DNA of 64,000 bases from Acridotheres tristis. Its lineage: Eukaryota > Chordata > Aves > Passeriformes > Sturnidae. Position 1 is the first letter of the stretch. Each line of letters starts with the position of its first letter. A program made the position numbers and the translations under genes. Under the pieces are notes generated by a model, which saw only the letters and a list, made by a program, of their open reading frames with translations, had not been told where the DNA came from and did not search any database. The DNA lies in contig CM072919.1 of assembly GCA_037013685.1 (NCBI GenBank), forward strand, positions 32,281,435 to 32,345,434, written 5' to 3'. Positions 14,078-28,424 of this stretch are shown piece after piece.

Positions 14078-15352
14078 TGTGTTGCAAGGCATGTACAGGA
14101 AACGAGAGGACCAAACCCAGCCAGCATGGGTTTAGGAAAGGCAGGTACTGCCTGACCAACCTGATCTGCTTTTATGCCTAGGTGACCTCCCCAGAGGATG
14201 AGGGAAAGGCTGTGGATATTGTCTACCTGGAGTTCAGCAAAGCCTTTGACACCCTCTCTCACAGTACTTTTCTGGAAAAGCTGGCAGCCCATGGCTTGGA
14301 CAGGGGCACTCTCTGCTGGGTTAGACACTGGCTGCATGGCTAGGCCCAGAGAGTGGAGGTGAATGGTTCTGCATCCAGATGGGGACTGGTCACAAGTGGA
14401 GATCCCCAGGGACCAGTGTTGGGGCCAGTCCTGCTGAATACCTTCATTGATGATCTAGATGAGTACATCTCACTAAGTTCACTGATGACAGCAGGCTGTG
14501 TAAGAGTGTTGATCTGCTGGAGGGCAGAAGGCTCTGCAGAGGGATCTGGACAGGCTGGATTGATGGGCCAAGGCCAAAGGTGTGAGGTTTAATAAGGCCA
14601 AGTGTCAGGTCCTGCCCTTGGGTCACAACAACCCTTTGCAGTGTTACAGGCTGTGGCAGAGCACCCAGAAATCTGCCCCGGAAAAAGAAAAATTACTTGG
14701 AAGTGCAGGTCAACAGTGCCTGAACACAAGCCAGCAGTGTGCTCTGGTGGCCATGAAGGCCAATGACATCCTAGCCTGTATCAGCAATAGCATGGCCAGC
14801 AGGACCAGGGCTGATTGTTCCCTCTGCACTGAGCACTAGCAAGGATGCATCTCAAGTTCTGTGGCCAGTTCCAGGTCCCTCAATTCAGGAAGGACCTTGA
14901 GATGCTGGAGCATGTTTAGATATCGGCAGTGGAGCTGGAGAAAGGTCCAGAGAGTACAAGCTAAGAGAAGAAGCTGAGAGTGGGATTTGTTCAGTCTGGA
15001 GAAAAGGAGGGTCAGAGAAGACCTTTTTCTCTCTGCAGCTACTGGAGAGGAGGCTGTAGCCAGGTAAAAGTTGGTCTCTTCTCCCACATAGCCAGTGATA
15101 GGACAAAAGGACACCGCTTCAAGCCATACTAGAAAAGGTTCATGTTATGCCTGAATTTCTTCACAGAAAGGGTTGTCAAGAATTGGAAAAGGCTGCCCAG
15201 AGAGGCAGTGGAGTTACCATCCCTTAAAATGTTCAAGAAAGGACTGGATGTGGCACTTAGTGCTATGGGGTTTTTTGACATGATGATTTTTGGTGAAAAG
15301 TTAGACTTGACTCTCTTGGAAGTTTTGGGTTCTTAATGACTCTATGATTCTA
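14078..15352 (+). mobile_element. CR1 LINE, 5'-truncated, with reverse-transcriptase remnant
   Basis: The sense strand encodes recognisable ORF2 pieces: QHGFRKGRYCLTNLI-like sequence near 14120, VYLEFSKAFDTL near 14220 (the catalytic-Asp motif A region) and [15 protein letters not shown] near 14400. Stops and frameshifts break the frame (for example TAG near 14180), so it is inactive. It continues through the 3' UTR (CAGAGAGGCAGTGGAGTTAC) and ends at CTATGATTCTA, the CR1 tail. At about 1.27 kb it is the longest CR1 copy here. Confidence 0.92.
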
Positions 15353-18300
15353 AGACATTTTGTTCAGGTAAGCACAGTAAGCACATATTTATTACTTCCA
15401 TTTACAAATAATAGCTTCAGAAACAAAACTGAAATCATTTAGTCATATAATTCCAACTACAGAGTAATATTTTGTTGCATAATCCTAGGAGCTCAATAGA
15501 AGATCTCAGGTCCCTTGACACCTCTGTAATGATTTCCCACAGCTGCTTTCAGATGCAGCCATTATCCACAAGTACAGAATGTGATGTATTTTGTCTTCAC
15601 TGTGGTTATATATAAGACAGAAAAAGAGGAAACTGATCAACAGAAGGCTTGATTTTCTGATACTGAAGATAATCAAATTATAACAACAGTAGTATCTAGC
15701 ATTCATTACTCATCAGTTGGGGTTTTTTAAAGAGAGATATGTTGAAGTTCTGCTCCCATGTATCACAGTACTTAGTAATTTATTGGAAAATGTCTCTGTT
15801 TCTGGGGATGGGATATGAGGGTGACAGTCACCCCGGCTCAGGCATATCTCTAAGTTACACCTTCCTGCCCTGCTTCAGACTACATTTATGTCCTGGTCCA
15901 AGCAGAATGAAACTTTGTAGATAGAAGCAGGAAGATGTACGGGGCCATCCTTTGTGGAGAAAGGAAGAGAAAAATGTGGCTATCTTTTTTTGATCTTCAG
16001 AAGGGTATGAAAAGGACTTAATAGCAAATAAAACCCAGAAACCGAAAACCCCGATCCACCTGTGTATGAGATCTGCTGTGTTCAGGCTGGGATCATTGTC
16101 ACTTCGTTTCAATTTGCTCTAATCTACCTGTCCCTGACCCTGGGCAAGCAGGTGAAAAACACATTGGCTATTCTCCTACCTCTGCAACTGCTGATGATAG
16201 CCAAGGGTCAGCATACCTTACACAGCTCTTGCAAGAATTGCCAGAGCTTCTCCAAAGACATCCCTATGACAATAAATTAGGCCTTTTCGAAATGATGAGA
16301 AAAGAACTTATAAAGCAGGCAAAGAAGCACTAATGATGAATAGCTGCCATACAGCTGAAATGAGGCCACAGGAATGAATGCCCCAGAAGGTGCTCTAAGA
16401 AAATAACAAAAGCCAATTAGTACTGCACGTCTTTGCACAGGGTTTTGCAAACCTGAAATGCCTACAGTGCCTTACTGTGACAGCTGAGCATCAACAGTGT
16501 CTTTGTCCTCAATAATCTCCTTTGAGATAGAGAAAGAAAACTTCTCCAGTTTTAAGACTCCAGACAGATTAAGGCAAAGAATGATCTCTATAAATGACCC
16601 CTTTGATGAATCTCTTAGGATCACTGTGACACCGTGTTCAGGGTCCTCACACCATGCACAGATTTCACCATTTTGAAAAACCAACTTTTCTTATTCAAGA
16701 CAAAATCCTCCTTCCTTACAAGCAGGCTTAACTGACTGCATAGCTGGTGTGTCTGGTCTGGAGTCAAATGTATGCACACCAAGTGCCTCCACCTAAACAG
16801 GATGAAACCCCATACCAGATGCTGGCCCAAAAGTACAAGTCTGTTGGGACAGCAGAGTAGAGAGCAGCGATATGGCATGATCTTACCTGTTTATTCATTG
16901 TCATTTCTCCTCAGCAAACACTCTGCTAATTCTTCAGAATAAAGCCCGCAGGAGAGGCATGTAAGGTCTCTCCCCAAAGGTGGAAGATTAACATTTTTCT
17001 AAGAAATGTTTAGCTAATTTTCCAGGTACTGATATATTAAATGCCTCTGTGCCTTTTTAAATGTTCTGAGCCTGACAGTTATCATGTATAACATCCACCT
17101 CTTTGCAGCACAAGCACTGTTTTCTGCTCTGGCACAAAGCTTGAGTTTTCCTCTTCAAGTCTATAGTGTCATCATCCCCACAGCAGTTTGAAAAGTACCA
17201 GCACCACTACCACTCCTAAATAAGCCCAAGCTTGTTTAGGTGCTGTATATTTTATAAATGGCAAGGAACGAATGCTTACACCCCTCCCTGAGTCCACTCA
17301 CTTCTGCCCTGGCTGCAATGTGAATGTTGATATTCAATCCCTGCCTCAGAGCTGCATCACAGCAGGAGGAGCAGCCAACTGTGCCCTCTTCTGCCTCATC
17401 CCTTCTCACTTTGTCTGTAGACCTGTTAGGAATTCTCTGCTTTTCAAAGGAACATTCTTAGCATATTTTTTGCTTTTCACACTTAAGATTACTCCTTCCT
17501 TTTTTTTTTCCTATTATTATTTTATCTGCCTTACACTCCCAGTTTCCAAGCTTGCATTGATAGTTGTGACATATGAAGCAGCTCTTCAAGAATTAATATG
17601 CAATCCACCATTATCTTGCAAGGCAAGACTTCAGTTAGTACCCCCAACAGGTAACTTTTTCTGCATTTTTCTCATGGAACTTCAGAAAAAATGTCGTACT
17701 GCTCCATTAGGAGCTTTCCATAAAAGTGTCCAATTGTTTTCTCTGAGCACAGTGGCTATGGTGTATACAAGACAGAAAAGTAATTACAACCTATATATAA
17801 CAGACAATGATGTGTTTTCTTCTCTCATTTCTCACCAAAAGGTTAGCAACAAAAAGCTTCTTGGCTTAATGCAACTAGAGATGACATTCCTTTCAGAGGT
17901 CTGTATATGCGCTTTCACTGAAATTTAAATCTAGTTCATGTGCTTCTTTTAATCACACTTTTCCCCACTATACATTACCAAAACTGTGGTAGAGGGAACA
18001 CCAGAAGTTTGTCAAAAAATCCAGCTACAGACACAAACCCTTTTAGCATGAAGAAAAAGCCACAGAAGAGTTGCCTTTCCCCAGCACTGCAGCATCTTCA
18101 TCTGTCCGTGACTACTTGCCACTGGCTTATACCAACAGCATGTTTCCAAGGGCAGTGTGCAAAAAGGCAAGTTATAGCCAGATGCGCCTCTTTTCACTGC
18201 ATGTCTTAACCTATTTCCTATGTACTTGCACTGTAACTCATCCCTTCATATCCCCAGCACAATGTCTCCCAGCCCCTGCATAATATGACTGGGATATCTT

Positions 18301-19668
18301 ATATATCCCACTTTACCACCCATCCCAGCCTTACAATTTCACATACTTGTGAAACAGTAAGGAGTAAAAAATAAATGTTTTGGTTGGTATCTATACTTCA
18401 TTTCCTATTTTTCTTTTGAAAAAGTAAAGTTTTCATTCAGTGTCTCAATGGGCTTGTGAAAGAGTACTGTAAGGTTAATAAGTGAATCGGAATGGATAAA
18501 TATTGTTGCAGGAGTGGATTATGCTTCACATTTCAAAGGAAAAGTCCACATAACATCTATCTTCTTATCACAAGGAGTCTGCAGTTTAAGATTGTTTATT
18601 GTGTCTTACAGAGGAAAGAATGTCATATGGAATATTACAGAATCATCTGGACAGAAGGTCCTCATATCAGCCCTGTTCCCATCAAAATTACTCATCTTGT
18701 TGCTACTGCTATCATTCTAGCACAATACTAGATATCCACCACCACAGAGGAAATCAGTGAGGGCTGAAAATGTGCAGTTACTGATGCTAATATCAACATG
18801 AGAGAGTATTAATTAAGTACAACTTAATTCAGCCAAGAATTTGTTTTGCTCTTGTGCAAGGTAATGCACACTAACTGCTGCTCAAGTTCAGGATTCAAAT
18901 TCCAACTAAAGGAATTATAGAGAGATCTGATCCCAGAAAGCAGAAATCACATTTTCTCTGCTTGTTGGGACAAAGACAAAACCTACCAGAAGCTGTAGGA
19001 TCTCCTGAGATCAAGAAAGTATTCACCTTTTCCTCACAAATGTCCTGCATTTCTGTACAAAGCCCTGACTCGGCTGACCAAAAAAAAGACAGAAGTGTAG
19101 GCTTGAGTTTTTAGACCCCTTTGTTCCTCCTAAAACATAATTAAACCTTCTTGAAAGATTTTTAATCAAAGGGTCAGCTCTAGTTACTTTCTTGAGATGA
19201 GAGATCAGCCAGCAGCCAACAACAGACTAAGTAGTTTGCCCAACAAATATGGTATTTTATTTTCCCTTTAAGATCTAGGGAAACAGGCCTGGACAGTGGT
19301 CAGAGTAGAGGTTAGAAGTAAAGGGATGCACACAACCAGATGCCATTCTGCTTTAAAAAAAAAGTAAATCAAAATGCAAAGCTTACAGGCTCTTTTGAAA
19401 GAACAAAACAAAGCAAAAGAATAAAAACAACAAATAAACAGAACAAAACCTCCTGTTGGGGCCTGCTTCAGAAAAATGTAAATATGATCAGCTGCACACT
19501 GAAAGAAGTCTAATACCAAAGTACCTACATACACATCAGCAGTGGTGTGTAGTAGGGCATATGCATGTGAGTATCATGAGAGTAAAATATGTCTGTATGC
19601 CTATATTTGTGTAGATTAGTTTACCTGTTGCACAACCTGCTGTACTGAAGCAGAATGAGGATAAAAGT
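15353..19668. other. Unassigned intergenic sequence
   Basis: No exon or repeat family recognised. A 218-codon open frame at 17272-17928 (plus) is the longest in the window, but it reads as random hydrophobic and Cys-rich sequence with no domain I know. Confidence 0.5.
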
Positions 19669-19730
19669 GAGATGAGATGAGATGAGATGAGATGAGATGA
19701 GATGAGATGAGATGAGATGAGATGAGATGA
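19669..19730 (+). repeat. GATGA pentanucleotide microsatellite
   Basis: Twelve uninterrupted copies of GATGA at 19671-19730 plus two matching bases before it, flanked by imperfect remnants (AACGAG after). On the minus strand it reads as a repeated Ser-His-Leu-Ile-Ser peptide, which is an artefact. Arrays this pure are usually length-polymorphic. Confidence 0.97.
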
Positions 19731-22514
19731 AACGAGGGATAGAGAGACTGCTCAGAAAGGTTCTCGTGACAAGGGTGAAGACAATGGAGGCTTCATTCTC
19801 TCTACAAGTGTCCAAGCCAGTGTCACATAGAGGAGTACCACAGACTCAGTGCCTTCCCTGAGGGAGAAACTGCAAGGAGCTGGGCTGCCAGGGATTATCA
19901 GAGTCGCCTAAGGCTGATGGGAGTGAAGAAGGACAGCCAGAGCACAGCGAATTGGAGATGGAGAGGTAGAAGTGAGAGGGCAGATCACCAATCCTTGAAG
20001 AAACATCTTGGCAAGCAAGTCCCAGACTGGTGTTAATGGCTTAGCTCCAATGCCCATGAAAGTATGTAAATAATTCCTGAATAAGGAATTCCCTGAAGTA
20101 GGTAACCATGAAGGCAGCCAAGTGCTGAACTGAAGTACATGCTTTGTTCAGAGGCACAGTGGCTATTTAAGCCTTTCTTCCCTTCTGCCCTACAGCATCA
20201 TTACAAATTAGATTCCTTATCCTAAAACTGCAACAATAAAAGGCTTTGCTTTGCCTTTCATCCCAAAGAAGATGCAGAGAAATGGGTCATGACACCTTCA
20301 GCTGCAGAGCTAATCCATCATAATGCACTGTAGCTCCTACAAACTGCTGCCCCTGGCAGATAATGGCAAGCGTTTCCAATTGTTCCCAGATGACTAGTAT
20401 GTAGCAATGGTTTGTAACCTGCCTACGCTGGACCACTACAGCTGCTCCACTGAGTACTTTGCAATATTGATGGATGCCCCTTTTGACCCAGAACAGTGAA
20501 CATGTTTAATAGAGGAGTATTGCCACCAAAATCATTCCCTTCCCTTCTTTTTCTCCACATCGTCAATTTAAAGGTCAGAAGTAAAATCAAGCTCTATGAA
20601 ACCTGTCTTTTTTCCTCATTTTAGGAAGAGATATTTGTGCTTTCATCTGACAACTCCGTTGAAATATTCTGTTCTATGCCAATAGAAAGGATGGTTCTGC
20701 CTATTAACAGGAAGTACACAAGTGAAATGACTCACACACCCTTCCCAGAAAGTATGTAAGTTTGCTTTGTGATGGAGTACACATCTCCTGATTTGTCTGT
20801 CCCAAATCTAAGATCTAATTATTCCCTGAAAAATGATGGCATAGTGTTTATTTTTTTAGGAGATCTTTCTTAACTTAATCTTTAAGAAATCCACAACGGC
20901 ACAGAAAATAGCCAACCATTAGTGACACTTGACACTGTGTTAGTCATAGTAATGTCTTCCTCTGGTGGGTGAACACAATTTCATTTTCAAGTTTTCCCAA
21001 ATAAACCTTCAAAATTATTTACAACAAAACAAACACTCCAAATACTAAAGTATGTCTGTGTGTGCATACGTGTATTGGTGTATATACTTATGTTTACATA
21101 TGAGTTATGGGCACCTCAAGAGCTCAATCCATGGACTTTTGAAATCTGCATCAATCTTCCATCACATTCCAGCAGATGAAGTTGAACCTCTGCTTTGTTA
21201 TTCATTCTTCCCTCTTTAGAAGCATATTACCTATTAGTACTGAATTTCCCTCATCTTCTATGTTCCTTTTCAGCTTCCCTTCCACATTACTTGCCCTTGG
21301 TTTTGGTAACAGTATTCTCACTTATCTTTTGCTCACTCAATAATTTTAAGACTGAAGGGACTTTTAAATTGTGTGGTCTTATCTTCCACATTACCCAATC
21401 CAGAAAAATCTCACTCAGGTATTTTTACAAGGGACATTGTGCCTTACATTTGACCAAAATTTTATCCAACAAGCACTCTTTCATAACCCAAGAATGTCAG
21501 CAAGGTCAAAGAATTCACCTTAGCCTTTCTGTGATAGTGTCCTTCAGGTGTCTGTATTTTAGAACTGAAAGGGAATACTTACTTCCATCCTGCTCCTTCC
21601 TACCTTCACTTTCTGTCAGTATTTAATGATTTTTCTCCAACATTTTTTTAATATTTGTAGCCTGTACTTAACATTGTTTTGTTATACGCAACTAGGTGTA
21701 TTTCAGGAAACCTATCTGTAGCAGGGAAATATAAGACTTTCTGCCAATACTGAAAATTCAAGAAAGAGGCCCCATTATGAGGAGGGGAACCTATCCTATG
21801 GTACTCTGTACTCAAATCATTCTCATACTCTCTTCTAGGGAACAAGATATCAAGGCATCTAATCATTTTGTAAGCAGCATAAGAGGAGCAAATTAAAGCA
21901 AAGCTTGAGCCAGGTAGGCACTCACCCAACTTCATGAATGGTTGAGAAAAAATAGCTGGACAACTGTTCATTGATTTCCAGTAATTAAGACAGCTGAATT
22001 TCCAGTTGCTGTAATTCAACATAGCACTGCAGCCTCCAGAAAAAAAGAATTCACCTGCTCACTCTTAATGGCACAATTTTGAAGTTTGACCTCCCATTCC
22101 TCCTCAGGCACATTTTTATTTCAAGGTGTCCATGAAATACTTTTACCAAGACGCATTAAATACTACACATAAACAGAAAATACAATCTGAAAAATATAAG
22201 GAGAAAAGAATGTAGCAGCTCTACAGAAAGGGAGGCCAGGCTTACAGTGAATATACTGAGCATGATTCCATTAATTTCTATAGGTAAAAAAATCTACAGG
22301 CATTCAGAAACATGGCTACAGCCAAGATAAACTTTGAATGCACCCTTGTCCTCTGGGAGCCTGTGTACAGTGTTGCATCATAAGATTTGAACAGAACTGC
22401 TTGAAACAACCCAGAGAATCACTGAGATTAATCCAGTGAGGAAGAAGAGAATGAACTGAGGGTAATTTCACTGAGGGACTTAGTCTCCAGCAAGGCAAAG
22501 AGTAAAGAGTAAAA
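19731..22514. other. Unassigned intergenic sequence
   Basis: Nothing recognised apart from a weak TG-rich stretch near 21050-21090. The open frames, up to 143 codons, resemble no known protein. Confidence 0.5.
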
Positions 22515-22765
22515 AGGAATCGTGTACTCTAAAGTTGCACAAAATAGGACAAAAAGTAACAACCTTTATGCAAAGAAAAGAAAATCCAGACTACATTAGT
22601 GTAAATCCTATTGAGGGAAAACAATTGGCACAGATTACCTGAAGATGATACAAATGTCCATCACTGGAGGTTTTAGTAGACCAAACAAACACCTGCCAGA
22701 ATGATGTGGGTGCATTTAATCCTGCCTCAAGCAGAGACATGGAGTGATGACCCCTTTAGTCCTTT
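22515..22765 (+). mobile_element. Ancient CR1 LINE 3' fragment
   Basis: The order of motifs matches the 3' end of older CR1 lineages: GGACAAAAAGTAACAACCTT, then TCCATCACTGGAGGTTTTAG, then CAAACACCTGCCAGAATGAT, and a degraded CTGGACTAGATGACC-like end. It differs from the young avian CR1 tails elsewhere in the window and is heavily mutated. Ends are approximate. Confidence 0.65.
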
Positions 22766-25700
22766 CACCTCTGCTCTATACATAACTGGAATCAAAAATC
22801 AGCTAAGGAAGAAATACTGGAGTCAACCACACTTACTCTCCCCAATGAGTTTCAGATCATATTTGCTTGAATATGTCTGTATGCTTGTACAGCAAAACCC
22901 TTTTGTACAGAAAACCTATAAAGCACTTCACATGGTGGCAAAATACAGCTGCAAATGCAAATACAAGTAATATGCGGAGAAAGATTATAATATAGCCCCA
23001 AGGTATCATCTGGAGTCCTATCTACTTAGTTTATTGACAAAAGTTGAGCTACTCTAAATTGTCATTAAAACTTCTTGTGATCTTAACTGCAAATTAAGCT
23101 GTGTTCTTACAATTTGGAATATCGTTTTCAATCATTAAGATTCTGGAGCTGAAATTTTAATGTGCGCTTTTTGATGGTTCACAGGACAAACCACCATAGC
23201 TGTCTTGCTACACTGTCACTATTCCTAAGGAAAATTTAAAAATCAGTGGGAAGATACAAGGACTGATGAAGAAGGAGATGAACTAAGCACAGAACTATGC
23301 AAAACATATTCCATCACTTAGGAAATGCAAAAAGAGTGAGAACAAATTCATTGTAACTCGGAAAATCTATTTCCTTCCAGATTCAGAAACTGATTTAGCT
23401 CTACTGCAAATACACACAATATATGAAACTCTGCCCTGCTGATTTTATGTGGATTCACTTAAGAAATGCATTTAGCCTATTGGTAGTAACCACAAGTCAT
23501 TCTACAGTGTCATCTCCCAGATAGCTTTACTTAAATATGCTTCATCGATTTTGCCCTTTTTCAGCAAGATGAACCAGTGATAGCTCTGTAAGAGAGCAGA
23601 GAAAGCCATATAAAAATAACTGCCAGCATTAGACAACACATCAGCAGGACTAAGACAAAGCCACAGGGCTGGTTTTATCAGTCTGCATACATTCCCTTGT
23701 TTTTTAGTAGTAGCAGTGAGACTATTGCTGTGGTTTGACTGACAAACCATTAATTGAGAGTTTATGGTAGCTCTGCAGTTTCTAGTCAAACCTAACCACA
23801 GATGCTAGCTAACAGTTTGCAGACTTGCTTCCGTGTACTAGGTACTACTACCAGGGAGACAACACCTACACGTGTTGTCCACACATTGTCCTGACAACAG
23901 TTAAGGTACAATTCTCTAGCATTCTCAGTCCTAAATCTAGACTACTAATCCCAATCTTGGGTCCAAATAAGTTGATAGTAGTTCAATGACCATGTTGTGC
24001 CTTCACTTGCTACTTGACACTCGGTTGCATGATTTTATGCACGATAACAGAAACATGTACGACATGTTGGGAAACAAATGTTTTATTTAATGTTGAGCAT
24101 ACAACTGAAACATACCATCATCGCTGAGAAGATGTAAGAAAGAAGCCCCTTCTCCAAAGACAAACATTAGCTACAAGGGCACCGGCTGTTAAATTATCTC
24201 AGCATGTACTTACAAGACCTGAATAATACAACTCTAACTGTAGAATTACTCTCAATACGTGATTCTTAAAGAAACTGAGGCATTTACAACATCTAAGTTA
24301 GAAGTGCGAGTGTTCACTTCAGTAAATTCTTGTGGGAAGGAAAACACTCCTTTCTGATTTCTGGCAATGGCTTATAAAAGGCTGCAAATTAAGAGATCCG
24401 GTTTTTAATAGGACATTTATTGTTCCCAAGAAAAGCTCATGCACTTAAGATAAAATCAAATTAAACCCAAGTACATTACCAAAATAACTCAATTAATATA
24501 GTTTATTTCCCACGTTAGAAAGTGTGATCTCAGGTGCTCCTATTCTATGGTAAACAGTTTAATTATATTTACACATTTTTATACAAATCACCATTGTAAG
24601 AATACTCTAAAAGCAAAGATAGATGGCATTTGTATGCTCTGATATTTTGTTGTTTTGTTAAAGTCTCTAAATATCTCAATTTTCAGACCTCATTGTTTAT
24701 TGTCTCTAGAGAAGACCATTTTCATATTTTCATCTTCACATTAGAATATGCTCTAAACTATTTGCTTGGACTTACCATACGTGAAACAATAGTTCCCTCT
24801 TCTGGACCGAGGTAATGCTACATTTAGGGCAGAGAAATCTCTTCAGAACGGAATTCCAGTTAATGTTTACTGAAGGTGCGGGTTTTCTTCCCTAATTGAA
24901 CAACCTTACAATAACATGAAAAGCCCTAAAATCTATTCACAAAGAAGTCAAGCACATAGAGAAAAAGAGGTGTAGAAATCAATGAAGTATTGGATTGTGG
25001 GACTTTGCATTCGATTTCAGCTGAAGGTACTGATTGCTGCAACAGATGTAAATAAGGATCTGTCACTATTTTGATAGTAAAACATAAATTCTCTGGAATG
25101 CATTGATTGCCAAACTCTCAGGGTTTTTTAAAAAGTGGTACAAATCACTGATCTGGAAGGAGGAATTTATTTTAAACAAGTGTTTAACTCAAGGTCTTGT
25201 GCTTTTGGACCGGAGCATCAATTACATAACGAAAGATCAGCTACATACTAAACTTAAAAAACTAACCACCCGCTGAAAGAAGAGACAATGGATAAAGGAA
25301 GTAAGGCAAAAAACCTCAAGGACCTAGATTCACAGGACAAAACGTGTCCTCAAAGACATCTGTTGTCATCCTCACCTTGAACAAAGCATTAGGAAGCAAA
25401 TTTGTGAAAGAGCACAAGCACCTAAGACTAACTTTTGTTCTCTCACAAGGGTTTTTGTGTGAAAAACAGCCCAGTACAGCACAGTACCAATATGGAAGAG
25501 TTGAAATACTCTGGGTTACCTGCAGCTGAAAACAAATGGCAGGTATAGAGTCAATCTTGTGAACAAAAGATACCAAACTCTCCTCTGGAACAACACTTCC
25601 AAGGAAGTTCCCACCACAAGCCTTGCTTCATAGACTTCCAGTACATATGGAAGTTTTGTATGACAAGGAGAGTCTGGGAAAAACCTGATGGTCTCTGCAG

Positions 25701-28424
25701 GACAGGGCCTGTATTTGAACCACAGCAACTGTTACTCTTGACCAAAATAACCCTGAAAAATATTTGCCCAAAGCACCTTCTCTTTGGAACAAGAGCCCCC
25801 CTGAAAGGGGTGAGACTGTGGAGGTTCATATGGAGGTAGGGAGAGTGAAAGGCTGGAACTCCCAAGTCCACCTCTAGAGGTGTGATACAGAAGATAGAAC
25901 CCTTTATTAACCACTAGGAAACTTTATTTATCACTCTGTAACTTTGCATGGTCCCACTGGATTAGAAAACTTGCCCAGAGTCTGGGCATACTCCAGTAAG
26001 ACAGGCAGAAAAGACTGAAATGCTTAATTTCCATTTCTTCAGTGCTCAATTGGTTTTATAACTGACTGCAAAAAAACACAGTGAACTTTGCCAGGGAACT
26101 GGGTGGTGGCCTTTCTTCTCAAATGTTGAAAATATACTGTTCCAAGAACCACATACTCCCAAAATTAGTAACCCAATGCTTGCAGTTGTGATAAGTAATA
26201 AAAACTCCTCTCCAGACATACAAAGGAGCCTGCAGCTAAAATGGTCCTATGAGAGGACATCTTCTATAGCAACATGGTCATCTTTAGGTAGCTGAAAGGG
26301 CTTAATATTTGGTATCCTGACTTGCTCCTTTCTGGTATCCAAATGAATAGCCAAACAAGTCTGCTATATTTGCCTTTCAATGGGCAGAGAACCACAGGTT
26401 TTGAGCTAGGTGTTCATTTGTATGTTCTTTTCATGAAAGGTGGCACACTTCTCATGAAAGTGTGACACACTTCAAATCTTAGCCTTAGGAACACACTTAC
26501 AGTCCTTCTCTTGAATCTATTTTCAACCACTTTCAGCAGCAATAGAAAGTAAAATCAGTTCCTTATTTTGCACATTGCTGTAAATGCTGCTACTTCTACC
26601 AGCTGGGACAAAGCATCTTGTGCCCTTGTTCATGAAAATGGTGCTTGAGCAGAATTTCATTTAAATCTTCCCAAAGAAGCTGCCTCACAAATCACAATGG
26701 ACATATTAAATATACTTTTCATAAAAGGCTCAGGTAAACTCACATGAAAAAACTCTGTAGGAATATCTGCGTGAAAATTGAAGAATCCATAGACCCAGAC
26801 CCTGGCAAAAAATGTACCTAAATATTTTGCATCACAATCAGATACACTGTAACTGACCTAGAAATTAGGCTTTCCAGATTGCATTGTCAAATAAGCTGAC
26901 GTGTTCTGTAAAGGCTATCAGTAGGAAGTAGGTTTTGATTCAAAATACTACCTTCACTTTTAGGTGATTCTACCCTACAGACTACCCCTCAGGTTTACTC
27001 ACCACAATTTTTTGTTCCTTGCACAAATTTGCTCACATCAAGTCCTGCAGAGATATGGAATCAGTGCAAAGATTTAACTTCGGTGTGTAAAACAAATAGA
27101 CCTGAAGCCGAGGTAAGGTACTGATGGAATTTTCCCACAGACCTTGCAAGATCTGATCAAATATACTCACAAGTCAAGATGGTGAAAATATAAATCATCA
27201 AATCCAACACAAAGCAGAAGAGCTTTGTCGTGAGAAGCCCAGTCACCCACTCTAATACAGAGGGAAGAATACGAGGCAACATTCAAAGCAGATGAAGGTC
27301 CAGGCTCTCTACTGTTACAGGAAATAAAATTATGCTGCCTCTATCCACTTCTAATGCCCCTCACATATGCTATCCATATTTCACAGCTAAACACCGAGAG
27401 AGAAGAAGAAAACTTTCTGCTATTAAGCCCGTTCCTCTGAGAATCCTCATGGGTGTTTATGGTTGGATCACAGTTACTGGATGTGCAAATTTCTACTGAA
27501 TATAAAACATGCCAAAACAAAAGGAGAGAAAATCAGAAGGGAAAACAATCTTCATTTATGTATGCATTCATTTTAAGAATTTGCTTAAACATATTATTGT
27601 GCATCATTTTTTCACGAACAAGGATTTGGAGAGAACTGGACATAGCGTTTACCATGTTGTGACACAGAAAATTATACTCATAAACTTTTTTCCTCTAACT
27701 CTGCAGAAAGATCTTGCTCAGGAGAGATAATTTTGCTGACAGAAGCAGCAACTGCCGGTAGTTCAGAGGTGCAGAATTTTAGGTGTGGTAGCTCTAACTA
27801 TGTATTCTCAGTCCCAGCATTGTCAGGACCAGTAGAAAGGGGTTTCCTAGGTGCATGTAAGCCACATCAAGCAAGTGGAAGGAAGTGACAAGTGATAGAT
27901 ACAGGATACTACTGTCCACTACAGAGGTCAGAAGCCTGATATCTGCTGATCAGATTTAGGGAGGTCTGCTGCTTGTGTGGGGCTTTCATTGAGAATGTTG
28001 TGCAGAGGCTACTAAGGCTTATCTGGCTTTCTACTACACAATGGTGCCTTTTCACATGAGTACCAAAGACACCACCAGGGGTCACCTGAGAATTATCAAG
28101 TGTAACTAGCAGGCTTTAGGGGCACTGCTGAACAGCACAGACACCCAAAGCGTTTTGTCCATTGTACCCAAAGAGGACTCAGCAGAAACTGTGCATGAAT
28201 CACTGGTTGCACAGCTGCTGTTCATAGCAGACTTCTAATTCCCACGAGCATGGCAGCCATGGTGAAAATCTGAAGAAAATAACTAGGTTCTAAGGAGAGG
28301 GAAAGCTGGCAGAGAAAAAGGGATATTGTTGAGGTAGAAAACTAGATACCTGCTGTATACCAGACTAGGGAGGTTCAAAACAGGGAGGACCAGGTTAAGG
28401 TATATTTCAACACTCTGTATGTAT
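22766..28424. other. Unassigned intergenic sequence
   Basis: No gene recognised. A short imperfect duplication occurs near 26430-26475 (TTCATGAAAGGTGGCACACT followed by CTCATGAAAGTGTGACACAC). Otherwise featureless to me. Confidence 0.5.

Noticed and set aside
17272..17928. Longest open frame in the window, 218 codons on plus
   Set aside because: No domain, no repeat match, no coding-like composition and no splice context. The length is unremarkable for 64 kb of AT-rich DNA.
19671..19730. Possible CRISPR-like or structured repeat array
   Set aside because: It is a simple pentanucleotide microsatellite without spacers, in a vertebrate genome.
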